From CALNYZ01 sp942490945 (lineage in GTDB: Bacteria > Pseudomonadota > Gammaproteobacteria > UBA6429 > Thiohalophilaceae), in the NCBI GenBank assembly GCA_942490945.1, contig CALNYZ010000018.1, positions 310,001 to 374,000 of the forward strand: a stretch of DNA of 64,000 nucleotides, given 5' to 3'. The notes under the pieces are model-generated. The model ran no database searches. It was not told where the DNA came from and saw only the letters and a list, made by a program, of their open reading frames with translations. The position numbers and the translations under genes are program-made. Below are positions 34,945 to 45,012 of the stretch, piece by piece (position 1 is the first letter of the stretch; every line of letters starts with the position of its first letter).

Positions 34945-37900
34945 ATGCGACAGTTAAATTCAATACAGCTTTTTGTTTTCCTGGTACTTTTCGTCAGTGC
35001 ACCTTTTTCCGCGGCTGCAGATTCAGCAGAGATTGACCCACAAATTCAACGCGTGCTGGCGGATATCGACAAGTTGGGCGCAATAAAATTTGATGCGTGT
35101 AAAACCGTAACCGGTGCGGCAATAAAAAATTGTGTCGCCAACGAGTATGTGTTGTGGACGGCGGGCATGCCGCGGCATATTGCGCCGGGGCAAATTGAGG
35201 TAGGGATGACGCCAGCGGGTAAGTTGGCGCAACGTGAGTTAGATAAATTGAGCATACGTTGGCAGCAAAAACTGGTGGTATGGGATCAAATATCCAAAGC
35301 CTATGCATTAAATCTATTGAAATCGCAAAAGCTGGTACGGGTTTATGTGAACGATGAAAATCAGCTGCCGCGGCCGGCAAGTGTATTTTGTCGTATAGAG
35401 TTACCAACATTATTAAATAGTAAAAACAAGCCGGTCATTGTGATAAAGACACCGGTAAAAAAATATATTCAATATGATATTAAGCGTATTAACAAAAGCA
35501 AGCAGTGGCCTTGTGGCGATAATCAACCAAAATCCATCTCACGCAAAAACATTGCGAAATATCACATCAAACCTACCGAAGAACATGAACAGCATGATAC
35601 CGATGATAATTTTCAGAAGCAGGTAGCAACCGTTCAGTTGAAATCTCCGCGCCAGCAATGGCGGGAGTTGTTTGATTCAATCAAGGATGATCCGGTCATC
35701 AAGCGTTTTATTGATGTTGATGCAGAGCCTACATCGCATATAAACCACTTGTTCGCAAGTTTGATATCGTCTGACCATCCAGGGTTACAATTGGCAGCGC
35801 TGGATATAAAACCAATATCAGATAACCGTTTTTCGGTTAAAGCCTCGATGCCGTTTGCGGGCAGTGATCTGAAATTTAGCGGAACTTTGCTGCTCAACCC
35901 GTTCGCACAAAACAAGGAATTGTTTGCCCGTATTGATGCCACCTTATCAGCCGGTGAAATAAAGCTGGGGGCATTACATAGTAAAAAAGCCAAATTGCAA
36001 TTGGTGATAGTTAACGAGAATGATAAAAAACATATACTGGCGCGACTTCAACCCGAGCTGAAGAGTGGCAGTCGAAACATCCCAAGCATGATTAATTTTG
36101 GCCGGCCGGTATCGGGTAAGGGTGTCGATTTTGATATTGTATTCGCAAAGTCGATAAAATTAACAGACGTTATACCCGAGACAAAAAAATTCAAAATTAT
36201 TACTCATGTTGCATTAGACGCAATGCACTTACATGAAAATCAGTTTCAATTGGCCAGTAAAATAAGCGGTAAAGCATTAAATATCACGCTGAATACCAAA
36301 AATCCACAACAGTTCGATATAACTGGTGCAGACTTGAAAGTGAGTGATTTTGTACCACAAGTTAAAAAAACAGCCTTTCTTAACAATATCAAATTTGATG
36401 AACTAAAACACGATGTTAATGAAATTCTGGTTAAAGCCAAACTAAACAATAAATCGCTTGAAATTCAGTACCAGCATGCGAATAAAGACACTATTACTGC
36501 AAAGGGAGAAGCGCTAAAGCTAACGGATGTTGTTCCCGAGGCAGGGGGTGTTACGGCATTTAATGCGGCATCGTTGTCACTGGTATCCATAACTCCGAAA
36601 ATAATTGAAGTCGATGCAAGTCTCTCAAAAAAGCAACTTAAATTTATCAAGACGCGCGGTAAAACATCGACTGTGGAAGTTGATGTCAATGATCTTGTGG
36701 TTGGCGATGTATTTAGTGCGTTAAAGGCTGTGCCTGCATTAAATGCGTTGGCGATTGAAAAAATCAGGTTGGCCAAACAATATATCGAACTTGGTGTGAT
36801 GCTCAATAATACCAAAATTGATTTGGTTGCGCATACTGGTAAAGCTAACAAATCAGGCTATATCGCCATGGTGTTTGATGTGTTGGATGCCGCGACGTTT
36901 ATTCCGGCCGCCAAAGGCCATGTCATTAACGAAGTTGAGCTTGATCGCGCGTTATTCATTTTTCAGCCTGCCAGTGCAGGCAACTTGATATTAACCTCTA
37001 ATGACTTGCCCGGTGATTTGGCGAAAATATCTGCTTTAGGTAAAACCAACTTATCCATCGTGCCGGGATTGAATTTGCATGCAGGATTAAATGTCAGTCA
37101 TTCGAAAACCTTGTCTGCCATGTTTAAAACGGTTGGTTTGAAACCAGGCTACCAATTATTGCAAGGGAGTTTATCCAGCCAGACATTTAAAGCCCTGGCG
37201 GGTAAAGCCAGCACTCTATCGACAGAGGATAAACAGGCAATCCTTGCCGGCGTTAAATTATCAATGAATTTACCCGTACCAAAGCTGGCAGCTGTTGCAA
37301 AGCTGGTAAAAATTACATCCCCGGTAAAACTGGCACTCAATGGTCAGCGTAGTAATAGCGATTTTTGGCAGCGTTTGCCACATTCCATTACGACTCAGTA
37401 TCCAGCTGATGGTCTGGATATGGCGATTCAGTTTGATACACAACTCACTACATTGAATATAAAAGAAAAGCTGCAAGCACAAATAGACTTGTCGGGCGTG
37501 GGTGGTTCTGAAAAAGGTTTAAACCTGATCGTTTTAAGTGAAGGTCAGTGGAACAAACCGTTTGGCATTAAATACCTGACCTTAAAAGGTGGTGGGTTTC
37601 AATTTTCATTACAAAAGAATAAAACAGGGCGTGAACAAACAGGTTCAGAAGAAATGTCATTCTTTGGCGTTGCCGATATGGGTAAACATAAAAATGTTGA
37701 AGTCACTGCCGATTTTGCCTATCAATCCAATAAAGGTTTAACACTGAATTATTTTGCACTCGATGGCAAGTTCAGCCTGCGCGATATTCCCGGTGGTAAC
37801 AAAATCCCGCACGCCAATCAATTTGAACTCGATGAATTGAAAATCACTGCCAGTGGCATTGAAGCTAAATCAGTATTAGCAGGTAAACAGGTTGATGCGT

Positions 37901-40900
37901 TTTTGTTTGCCCAGGTCAATGAAGGGGAGACGGACAACTGGACCTTTGCCATTGATCAAAAAGATTTTACTTTTACTGAGTTATTACCTGCAGTGAAAAA
38001 AGTTAAAGCGCTTGCCGCAATAAAATTGCCACGAGTCGCGGTAATCTTTTCTGAAAAAGGTATTTATGGTAATTACCAGGATTTACCCATCGTCGCGCAA
38101 GATATGATGCGTGATATTTTTGGTAAGGCAGAAGTTGCGCTGAATATACCCGGCGGCATCGGATTATTAGCCGCGTTTGACGAAAAACATCTGGGCTTGA
38201 TAGGTGAAGGTTTGAAAAAAATCGGCGTCCATGACGACGCTATTATTATGGGTGAAATCACCGGTATCTTTCAGGGCAATCCCGGCATCATGTTGAGTTT
38301 GATGATGCAAAAACCGGGTAAGGCCAAAGGCATTCCGAAAGTGCTAAAAGTAGCGAAAGGCGCCGAGCCACAATTTTTTATTCAGTGGCAGGGTCTGGAG
38401 CTGTATGTCGGCGCGGGGCTGGGTTTCAATGTTAAAGCCGGTCGCGACCATTTACATTTTGTTTCCAAAATTGAATTGGATCTCAGTGAAAAGGGTGTCG
38501 GCATTGATATTCTTGGTGAGATGGACGGTACCTGGCATAAACCGTTTGGTATAAAGCCGTTATCTATTTCCGATGTAAAATTAAAAGTCGGTATTAACGA
38601 TATCGGCGAGGTGTTATTTGGTTTTGCCGGTAAAGATAAAATCGGCAAAGAAGAAATTGATCTGGCAACCGAGATCAAGTTATTACTGGAGGCCGAAGGA
38701 TTGCCGGATGGTGTGGCCTTTTCTGCGTCTATTAGTAGTTTGGGTATCCCGGCGTTAATTGAAATTACTGAAGACCTGATGGGCTTAAAGGGTCAACTCA
38801 GCAAAATCCCGATGCCGTTTTTTGAAATTCATGATGCATTGCTTGCCTTTGCGACACCCGGTGCGACAGATCCACAACTGGGTCTGGTGAGTGCGGGTTT
38901 TGCTTTCAAGGGAAAATTCTTTTTCATGAACCGCCGCCTGGGAGAAATGAATGGGGTGGGAAGCCCGACGCAGGGAATAACTTTTAGCGGCGATATTGCC
39001 GACGTTGACCTGAAAGAGCTTAAATTCAAGAAAAATAATATCGACATCGCCATTAATTTACATCCAAAATTTATCATGAATTCCACAATTGCCTTGCTGG
39101 GCGCGGAACAGATAGTGAAAGTGGATTTTTCGCCACCACATTTCGAATTTGATTTGACGGAACACCTTGGTCACTTTGGTATGGCTGACTTGCGCGTGCG
39201 CATCGATGGTTTTGATCTGATCCATGGAAAATTTGATGAACGTGCCGATTTTAGTATCATCGGAGAGTTTCAGTCCACGCTGGTGCCATGGATGGAAGAT
39301 GAGATTAAACGTGGCGTGAGCGACCTGAAGAAATCTGCCGACGCGCGTCTCAATGCCAATCTTGCAGAACTGAAAAAAGCACAGGCACGGGTTGATAATT
39401 TAAACAGGAAAATTCAGGACGTACGTAAACAGGATAATCGTGCCAGAACACGGTCGACAAACCAGTTAAACAAGGCAGAGCAGCGTGTTTCATCCCTGAA
39501 AGGTGACTATGAACATGCCAAACGTGAAAGTGTAAATTGTGGTAACAAGTGGTCACACTGGGCATGTTCCGGATACTGGAAAGTCAAGGCTGGTTCAATT
39601 TACGTTTTATATAAAGCCGCAATTGATATTGTAGAAGCGATTAAAAAAACAGAAGCCGCGGCGTTTGATTATGACCCACGCCTGGTCGGCCTGATTGCGG
39701 AACGTGATATCGAACACGCGGCCTTGTCGATAGCACAAGGGGTTGTCAAGGCAGCCAAATCAGCAAATGATTTTGTATTACATGAACTTGAAATAATCAT
39801 CGAAAAGGGGTTACATAATCTTCCGTTTGAGGTCGACAAGGCGATCATCATTGGTGACCTGCGAGACATGATTCGACATGATGATCCCCTGGTGCTGGAT
39901 ATGAAATTCAAAATGTTTGGTACACCGATGCATGAGTACTTTGCATTAAAGGTAAAGGACCCGGCGTTTGATGCAGTTTCCTTTTCATTGTTGCCCGCAA
40001 TCGCGATGGACAAGCTGACAGAGAAGGCATTGCAAAAAGTTGATCCAAAAATTGCAAAATGGATCCATTCGCATATTGCTGCCAAGCTGCTACTGGCAGA
40101 AGCTGCTGTACGCAAACAGGTCCAGGCTGAAGAGAAAAAATATGCCAGTATTCTGAAGTCCTTTGAAAATGGCAGTGCCAAGTTTCGCAACGCGTTTGCA
40201 GAGCATACTGATGATCATCTTGCCATTGTCAGTAAGACACAAATATCCGATCTGTTTGGCAGCAGTAAAACGTTCAACAGTATTTATCTGGCAGTAGGCC
40301 ACAGTAAATTATGTCTTGGCGTAGCGAACAATGGTACCGATGTTATACAGGAAGACTGCAAGGACAGGGACGCTGATCGCTGGTCGGCACCTGCCATTGA
40401 TGATGGTTATGTGCAGTTAAAAATAGGTAGTTTGTGTCTGAAAGCACGACAGCTAACGCAGTCAAATTATAATCCACTAATGTTATCCCGGTGTAGTAAC
40501 AAGGATACGCATGAACAATGGAAGATTATTTCTACCGATGGTTTTTACGACAAGATCGTCAATCGCTATTCGCAGAAATGTCTGCATTTCAATAGTGAGA
40601 ATGCCAACCCGAAAACGGCCAACGCAGTGTGGACATCCTGCTTTGGTGCGGATAGTCAGACTTTCAGGGATATAAAAGATGCCGAAAAACCGACCTGGCA
40701 TGCAGTCAATGCCATGTTAAAAGCAAAAAGCGGTACCTGTCTGTCGATAGCCGGTGGTCAACAATCAACGCTGCAACCGCTTATGCTGAAAAAGCATATA
40801 TCGTTGGGTAATCTGAGCCGGTATCAGTATCGTGAATTGAAGCGCAACGGTGATAACAAGCTGTATGCCGAGGCATGTGATAGCGAAGATGATCGCTTTA

Positions 40901-41193
40901 ATTATGTAGAAGAAGTGAATGGTGATATTCAACTGGTACATGTTAAAAGTGGCTGGTGTGTACACCCGCAAGCCGGGCATAAAAAATCGCTGGTACTGGC
41001 GCCATGTGACCGCGGTAATGATATGCTCTGGAGACTGACCCGTGTCGCAGGTTCATCATGGTTGATGCGTAATGTCCATAATAAAAAGTGTCTTACCTTG
41101 CCAGCCATGCAATCTGAACATCGGCAACATAGTCAGGCGTATATTGATATTTGCCAGCGAAAAAATACCCAACAATTTGATTTTATACAATAA
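34945..41193 (+). CDS. giant secreted repeat protein with two ricin-type lectin domains
   Basis: 2082 residues, not recognised as a whole. Signal peptide about 1-25 (hydrophobic 8-21, then SAAADS). Residues 408-647 are four tandem repeats of exactly 60 residues, each opening with a D(V/F)(I/V)P-like motif (Asp408, Asp468, Asp528, Asp588) and a weaker fifth after 648; a related ELLPAVKKVKAL motif recurs near 1015. Two KPFGIKxL modules (about 872 and 1199) show a second repeat type. A charged coiled coil spans about 1455-1530, followed by a Cys/Trp-rich patch. From about 1773 to the end lie two beta-trefoil, ricin B-like domains (HEQWKI, DMLWRL, repeated CL/W and paired Cys). The gene is 17 bases before a secretin-lipoprotein gene. 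Likely an exported, carbohydrate-binding surface or secreted protein; catalytic activity not seen. An AsmA/TamB-like beta groove is an alternative for the repeat part. Confidence 0.8.
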   Translation: MRQLNSIQLFVFLVLFVSAPFSAAADSAEIDPQIQRVLADIDKLGAIKFDACKTVTGAAIKNCVANEYVLWTAGMPRHIAPGQIEVGMTPAGKLAQRELDKLSIRWQQKLVVWDQISKAYALNLLKSQKLVRVYVNDENQLPRPASVFCRIELPTLLNSKNKPVIVIKTPVKKYIQYDIKRINKSKQWPCGDNQPKSISRKNIAKYHIKPTEEHEQHDTDDNFQKQVATVQLKSPRQQWRELFDSIKDDPVIKRFIDVDAEPTSHINHLFASLISSDHPGLQLAALDIKPISDNRFSVKASMPFAGSDLKFSGTLLLNPFAQNKELFARIDATLSAGEIKLGALHSKKAKLQLVIVNENDKKHILARLQPELKSGSRNIPSMINFGRPVSGKGVDFDIVFAKSIKLTDVIPETKKFKIITHVALDAMHLHENQFQLASKISGKALNITLNTKNPQQFDITGADLKVSDFVPQVKKTAFLNNIKFDELKHDVNEILVKAKLNNKSLEIQYQHANKDTITAKGEALKLTDVVPEAGGVTAFNAASLSLVSITPKIIEVDASLSKKQLKFIKTRGKTSTVEVDVNDLVVGDVFSALKAVPALNALAIEKIRLAKQYIELGVMLNNTKIDLVAHTGKANKSGYIAMVFDVLDAATFIPAAKGHVINEVELDRALFIFQPASAGNLILTSNDLPGDLAKISALGKTNLSIVPGLNLHAGLNVSHSKTLSAMFKTVGLKPGYQLLQGSLSSQTFKALAGKASTLSTEDKQAILAGVKLSMNLPVPKLAAVAKLVKITSPVKLALNGQRSNSDFWQRLPHSITTQYPADGLDMAIQFDTQLTTLNIKEKLQAQIDLSGVGGSEKGLNLIVLSEGQWNKPFGIKYLTLKGGGFQFSLQKNKTGREQTGSEEMSFFGVADMGKHKNVEVTADFAYQSNKGLTLNYFALDGKFSLRDIPGGNKIPHANQFELDELKITASGIEAKSVLAGKQVDAFLFAQVNEGETDNWTFAIDQKDFTFTELLPAVKKVKALAAIKLPRVAVIFSEKGIYGNYQDLPIVAQDMMRDIFGKAEVALNIPGGIGLLAAFDEKHLGLIGEGLKKIGVHDDAIIMGEITGIFQGNPGIMLSLMMQKPGKAKGIPKVLKVAKGAEPQFFIQWQGLELYVGAGLGFNVKAGRDHLHFVSKIELDLSEKGVGIDILGEMDGTWHKPFGIKPLSISDVKLKVGINDIGEVLFGFAGKDKIGKEEIDLATEIKLLLEAEGLPDGVAFSASISSLGIPALIEITEDLMGLKGQLSKIPMPFFEIHDALLAFATPGATDPQLGLVSAGFAFKGKFFFMNRRLGEMNGVGSPTQGITFSGDIADVDLKELKFKKNNIDIAINLHPKFIMNSTIALLGAEQIVKVDFSPPHFEFDLTEHLGHFGMADLRVRIDGFDLIHGKFDERADFSIIGEFQSTLVPWMEDEIKRGVSDLKKSADARLNANLAELKKAQARVDNLNRKIQDVRKQDNRARTRSTNQLNKAEQRVSSLKGDYEHAKRESVNCGNKWSHWACSGYWKVKAGSIYVLYKAAIDIVEAIKKTEAAAFDYDPRLVGLIAERDIEHAALSIAQGVVKAAKSANDFVLHELEIIIEKGLHNLPFEVDKAIIIGDLRDMIRHDDPLVLDMKFKMFGTPMHEYFALKVKDPAFDAVSFSLLPAIAMDKLTEKALQKVDPKIAKWIHSHIAAKLLLAEAAVRKQVQAEEKKYASILKSFENGSAKFRNAFAEHTDDHLAIVSKTQISDLFGSSKTFNSIYLAVGHSKLCLGVANNGTDVIQEDCKDRDADRWSAPAIDDGYVQLKIGSLCLKARQLTQSNYNPLMLSRCSNKDTHEQWKIISTDGFYDKIVNRYSQKCLHFNSENANPKTANAVWTSCFGADSQTFRDIKDAEKPTWHAVNAMLKAKSGTCLSIAGGQQSTLQPLMLKKHISLGNLSRYQYRELKRNGDNKLYAEACDSEDDRFNYVEEVNGDIQLVHVKSGWCVHPQAGHKKSLVLAPCDRGNDMLWRLTRVAGSSWLMRNVHNKKCLTLPAMQSEHRQHSQAYIDICQRKNTQQFDFIQ

Positions 41194-41210
41194 CGGGGCA
41201 GGAAAGCATC

Positions 41211-43106
41211 ATGATGACCATTAAAATGTTAGGAACGATGACTTTAGTGGCAACGAGTACCTTCGTTGCCGGTTGCGCAAGTATGCAACCTGCTTTTGAT
41301 TATCAAAAACCACAAATTAATGCCGAAATTGTAAAAACTACCACTGCCTTGCCGGAAAACAATGAAATCAATTTCAATATGAAGCAGGGTATCCTGATGC
41401 TGGATAGTGGTGAATACGAGGATGCACTGGATTATTTTCAGGCTGGCTTGCGCCTGAATCCAAAAAACGGGCATTTACATTTTTTACATGGCCTGACCTA
41501 TCACCTGCAATCCTTGAGCGGAGATTCGACCAAGCTGGATCTGGCGGAAACCGGCTATCGACTTGCCGTTAAGTTTGACCCGGGCAATTTCTGGGCGGCT
41601 TATTTTTTAGGACAAATATATTTTACCCAGCAACGTTATATCGATGCGGAAAACATGTTTGCCTACGGCCTGTTATTCGCACCGGATAACACCATGCTGT
41701 TACGCGCACAATCAGTGGCATCGTATTACACGCAGAATATTGGCATAAGCAAGTGGGCTGCCAGCAAGGCAATGCAGTTATCGCCAGATCATCCGGATAC
41801 CGTCAGGGCAATGATATTCAGTCGTGCGGCAACAGGCGATATCGATGGGGCGAAAGATATGCTGCATAAATACGAGCGGGTATCACAGTCGGATAAACAC
41901 ATAAGTGAAGACAATAGCAGGCACATCAGCTCGGTTAAAACACTGGCCAGTCGTATTAATGACTGGAATAACTATCACCAGGATATCGTAAAAGTTGCCG
42001 CGAGTGATCATCATCAGGTGTTCGGTACCGATGCGCAGGCTGAAGGAAAGTTACTCGATATTAACAAGGTGCCGGACCTCGACGACCATTCAGATTCTGG
42101 CGATCCGGGAAAACGCGAGAAAACAGATGATCTGAATTTACCACGCATGGCGGTTATCGACGTTATTATCATGCGTACCGAAGAAAGCCGTTTTCAACGT
42201 CGCGGAGTGAACCTGTTAGCCGGACTGGAAGCCATGCTACAGGGAATACTTTATCAACGTACCAATACGCGTTCGACAAGTTACGGTAGTGATGCATCTG
42301 AAAACACCACCACCTATTTTTCACCACGATTTGAATTTACCGGACTGGTATATAACTTTAATATTTTTAATGATGGCGTCAATAAAGCCGAAGTGCTGGC
42401 AAGACCCTCTCTACTTGCAGTTGAGGAGAAGACATCCAAATTTTATTCCGGTGCGGTATTACATGTGCAGTTATCCAGCAATAATGCTGATGGGTCACTG
42501 GTGGATATTCCGGTGGGCATTCATCTGGACGTGACTCCACATTTTCATAATAACGAAACGATTGAGGTGGTGGTGCACGCCAAGCGTGATAGTATCGAAT
42601 CCAAATTTGAGGAAGCCGAGTTTACAACATTTTCACAAACAGCCTCCACTTCGGTAGATGCAACAGCGATTATGAAATTTGGTGAAACACTGATTCTCAG
42701 CGGACTGTCGGAGCATGATAATGAGAGAAGCAAATCCGGTGTGCCGCTATTACAAAATATTCCTATTATTCAATACCTGTTTTCACGAGAAGAAGAATTA
42801 CAGGTAAAAAAATCCGTGGTTGTCATGCTTACTCCGCGCAGGCCGACTTTTGTTAATGGACAACCTTCCATGAATGATATTGACCTGATCAGAAAACAGG
42901 CCAATCAGAAGCAGGTGTTTACCAAAAAACTGCGCAATAAATACAATATCAAAATGACCAGTAATCTTGATGCCGCATTTGAAATATTATCCGGAAGTGA
43001 TTTGTACCGAAATTTTCAGAATGGTGACATGAAGCTGGATGACTGGCACAATTCTGATACACTCGCTGGCGCATTGCACCGTACCCTGGATTTTCTTTAT
43101 TATTAA
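41211..43106 (+). CDS. TPR-secretin lipoprotein
   Basis: 631 residues. The signal ends in the lipobox FVAGC (Cys about 22), so the mature protein is lipid-anchored, probably in the outer membrane. Residues about 55-220 are TPRs (GEYEDALDYFQAGLRLNPKNGHLH and following units). Residues about 325-565 match the secretin homology domain: VIIMRTEESRFQRRGVN, ARPSLLAVEEKTSKFYSG, and the end motif VPLLQNIPIIQYLF followed by VVVMLTPR. The usual N0/N1 ring domains are replaced by TPRs. About 65 further residues lie after the secretin domain. GGGGCAGG lies upstream; the gap to the giant lectin gene is 17 bases, so the two are one operon. Secretins form outer-membrane channels for type II/III secretion, type IV pili and phage. 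Confidence 0.85.
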   Translation: MMTIKMLGTMTLVATSTFVAGCASMQPAFDYQKPQINAEIVKTTTALPENNEINFNMKQGILMLDSGEYEDALDYFQAGLRLNPKNGHLHFLHGLTYHLQSLSGDSTKLDLAETGYRLAVKFDPGNFWAAYFLGQIYFTQQRYIDAENMFAYGLLFAPDNTMLLRAQSVASYYTQNIGISKWAASKAMQLSPDHPDTVRAMIFSRAATGDIDGAKDMLHKYERVSQSDKHISEDNSRHISSVKTLASRINDWNNYHQDIVKVAASDHHQVFGTDAQAEGKLLDINKVPDLDDHSDSGDPGKREKTDDLNLPRMAVIDVIIMRTEESRFQRRGVNLLAGLEAMLQGILYQRTNTRSTSYGSDASENTTTYFSPRFEFTGLVYNFNIFNDGVNKAEVLARPSLLAVEEKTSKFYSGAVLHVQLSSNNADGSLVDIPVGIHLDVTPHFHNNETIEVVVHAKRDSIESKFEEAEFTTFSQTASTSVDATAIMKFGETLILSGLSEHDNERSKSGVPLLQNIPIIQYLFSREEELQVKKSVVVMLTPRRPTFVNGQPSMNDIDLIRKQANQKQVFTKKLRNKYNIKMTSNLDAAFEILSGSDLYRNFQNGDMKLDDWHNSDTLAGALHRTLDFLYY

Positions 43107-43184
43107 AACCAGTATTTGTGGCGAGCTGTAAATAATTCCAATCGCAGGCGTACACTTCTTCCGGATATTGTTGCAGTAGTCAAC

Positions 43185-43421
43185 TTACAACTTGTTATGC
43201 GCCCCGTCACAAAATGGTGCATCGGCACTCTGTTTACAGCCACACATGTAAAAGGTTTTTTTCTCGGTTACGGTGAATGCTACGGGGCTGATGCCGGTAT
43301 CCTTGTGTGAACCATCGCAAAATGGTTGTCGTTTTGATCGTCCGCAGGCGCACCAGAAGTAATCGCCGGGTTCCAGTTCAGTTGGATAGGGGGATTTTTG
43401 TGCACAAATCGGATCAGACAT
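43185..43421 (-). CDS. double CDGSH iron-sulfur protein
   Basis: 78 residues with two CDGSH-type [2Fe-2S] sites: CACGRSKRQPFCDGSH and CGCKQSADAPFCDGAH. Each gives three Cys and one His. Two motifs in one small soluble protein match the class of mitoNEET-like proteins found in bacteria. Redox or cluster-transfer role inferred from family. It stands alone on the minus strand between the secretin and fetA genes. Confidence 0.92.
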   Translation of the reverse strand: MSDPICAQKSPYPTELEPGDYFWCACGRSKRQPFCDGSHKDTGISPVAFTVTEKKTFYMCGCKQSADAPFCDGAHNKL

Positions 43422-43526
43422 ATTTTAACTCCAGTATTGGTATGGTTCGCAAACCAGGTGACTATTGTTGAAAGTAAATTAATGCGATGATAGCCTGATT
43501 CAATTCAAAACACAGCAGTTTATTTA

Positions 43527-44180
43527 ATGTCACAGCCTGATTTAGTTGAATATAATAATGACACACAGGCATTTCGCTGTGAACAGCTGTGCGTGGCGCA
43601 ACTCGGCCCCGTCAGTTTTAGTGTCGCACCGGCGACAATACTCTGTATCACCGGCGCTTCAGGTAGCGGCAAGAGTATCCTGCTGCGCGCATTGGCCGAT
43701 TTGTTACCGCATAAGGGTGAAGTTTTTCTTGGTGAACAGTATTGTAATCAATTTCGGCCAGAGAAGTGGCGTCAGACCGTTGGTTATCTTGCCGCAGAAA
43801 GCCAGTGGTGGTTTGAAACGGTAATTGAACACTTTCCGGAAAAATATACAGAGGAAGCTTCGTTGGAAAAGGAATTATCACAACTGAACCTGCCGCATGA
43901 CGCCCTGACATGGCAGGTTGCACGCTGCTCAACAGGAGAAAAACAACGGCTGGCATTATTACGTTTATTGGTGCGTGAGCCAAAAGTTTTATTGCTGGAC
44001 GAACCAACAGCCAATGTCGATGAAAGATCAGCTCTCGCAATGGAAAAAATTATTTTACAGTATCAGCAACTGCACAACAGTCCAATTATCTGGGTAAGTC
44101 ATAATGACGATCAAATCGGACGTATTGCCAGTGAAGTGTTAACCATAAAACATAACAAATTAGTCGTGAGCGAAAAATAA
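43527..44180 (+). CDS. fetA: ABC transporter ATPase FetA-like
   Basis: 217 residues. Walker A GASGSGKS, signature CSTGEKQRLALLRLL (Cys-Ser-Thr-Gly variant), Walker B VLLLDEPTANVD and switch His in WVSHND. Gene pair with the UPF0014 permease at 44182 identifies FetA (YbbL), the ATPase linked to iron export and oxidative-stress resistance in E. coli. One base separates the two genes. Confidence 0.88.
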   Translation: MSQPDLVEYNNDTQAFRCEQLCVAQLGPVSFSVAPATILCITGASGSGKSILLRALADLLPHKGEVFLGEQYCNQFRPEKWRQTVGYLAAESQWWFETVIEHFPEKYTEEASLEKELSQLNLPHDALTWQVARCSTGEKQRLALLRLLVREPKVLLLDEPTANVDERSALAMEKIILQYQQLHNSPIIWVSHNDDQIGRIASEVLTIKHNKLVVSEK

Positions 44181-44181
44181 T

Positions 44182-44994
44182 ATGAGTGTTGTTGTTTTAA
44201 GTCCACTGGATTTAAGTCTTGCTGCAGGCATGGTGGTTGCGGCGGCAGGTCTGGGTTTCTGGCAGCAACTTTCGATCAGCAAGCGACTATTAATTGCGGC
44301 AACGCGAACGGTGGTGCAGTTGTTGCTAATCGGCATGGTATTAAAATGGCTGTTCGCCCAACAGAATGTTTACTGGGTACTGAGCTGGATAACAGTAATA
44401 TTACTGATCGCCGGACGTGAGGCTATTTCCCGGCAACGCTATCGTTTTACCAGTGGCTGGAGTTATCGTCTTAGCACGCTTTCGATTTTCGTTTCTTCCT
44501 TTGCAGTCAGTTTTTTTGTGTTGCTGGCGGTGATACAACAAACGCCCTGGTATCTTCCGCAATATGCCATTCCGCTATTCAGTATGGTAATCGGCAATAC
44601 CATGACGGCAATTGCCCTGTCACTGGATCAGCTGACGTCACAAACCTGGCAGCAACGCGCCGTCATTGAAAGTCGGCTTGCATTGGGCGAAACCTGGCGG
44701 CAGGCGATTGCGGATATCAAGCGCGACAGCATTCGGGTGGGTATGATCCCCATTATAAACGCCATGGCCACGGCAGGACTGGTGAATTTACCGGGCATGA
44801 TGACAGGCCAGATTTTGAGTGGGACGTCCCCCATCGAAGCGGTTAAATATCAGATATTAATAATGTTCATGATTTCTACTGGAGCGGCCATCGGTACCAT
44901 GTTGGCTATCAGTCTGGGTGCGCGCTATTTATTTGATGATCGCGCCCGCTTACGTACTGACAGACTGGCCGACAGCTTGCACACATCTAAATAA
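44182..44994 (+). CDS. fetB: ABC transporter permease FetB-like (UPF0014)
   Basis: 270 residues, about seven membrane segments. Conserved UPF0014 features: RTVVQLLLIGMVL, VIGNTMTAIALSLDQL, ESRLALGETWRQA and the LPGMMTGQILSGTSPIEAVKYQI block. It forms an exporter with FetA; iron efflux is the proposed role in E. coli. Start codon lies one base after the fetA stop, so they are coupled. Confidence 0.92.
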   Translation: MSVVVLSPLDLSLAAGMVVAAAGLGFWQQLSISKRLLIAATRTVVQLLLIGMVLKWLFAQQNVYWVLSWITVILLIAGREAISRQRYRFTSGWSYRLSTLSIFVSSFAVSFFVLLAVIQQTPWYLPQYAIPLFSMVIGNTMTAIALSLDQLTSQTWQQRAVIESRLALGETWRQAIADIKRDSIRVGMIPIINAMATAGLVNLPGMMTGQILSGTSPIEAVKYQILIMFMISTGAAIGTMLAISLGARYLFDDRARLRTDRLADSLHTSK

Positions 44995-45012
44995 TCACCC
45001 ATATTTAATAGT

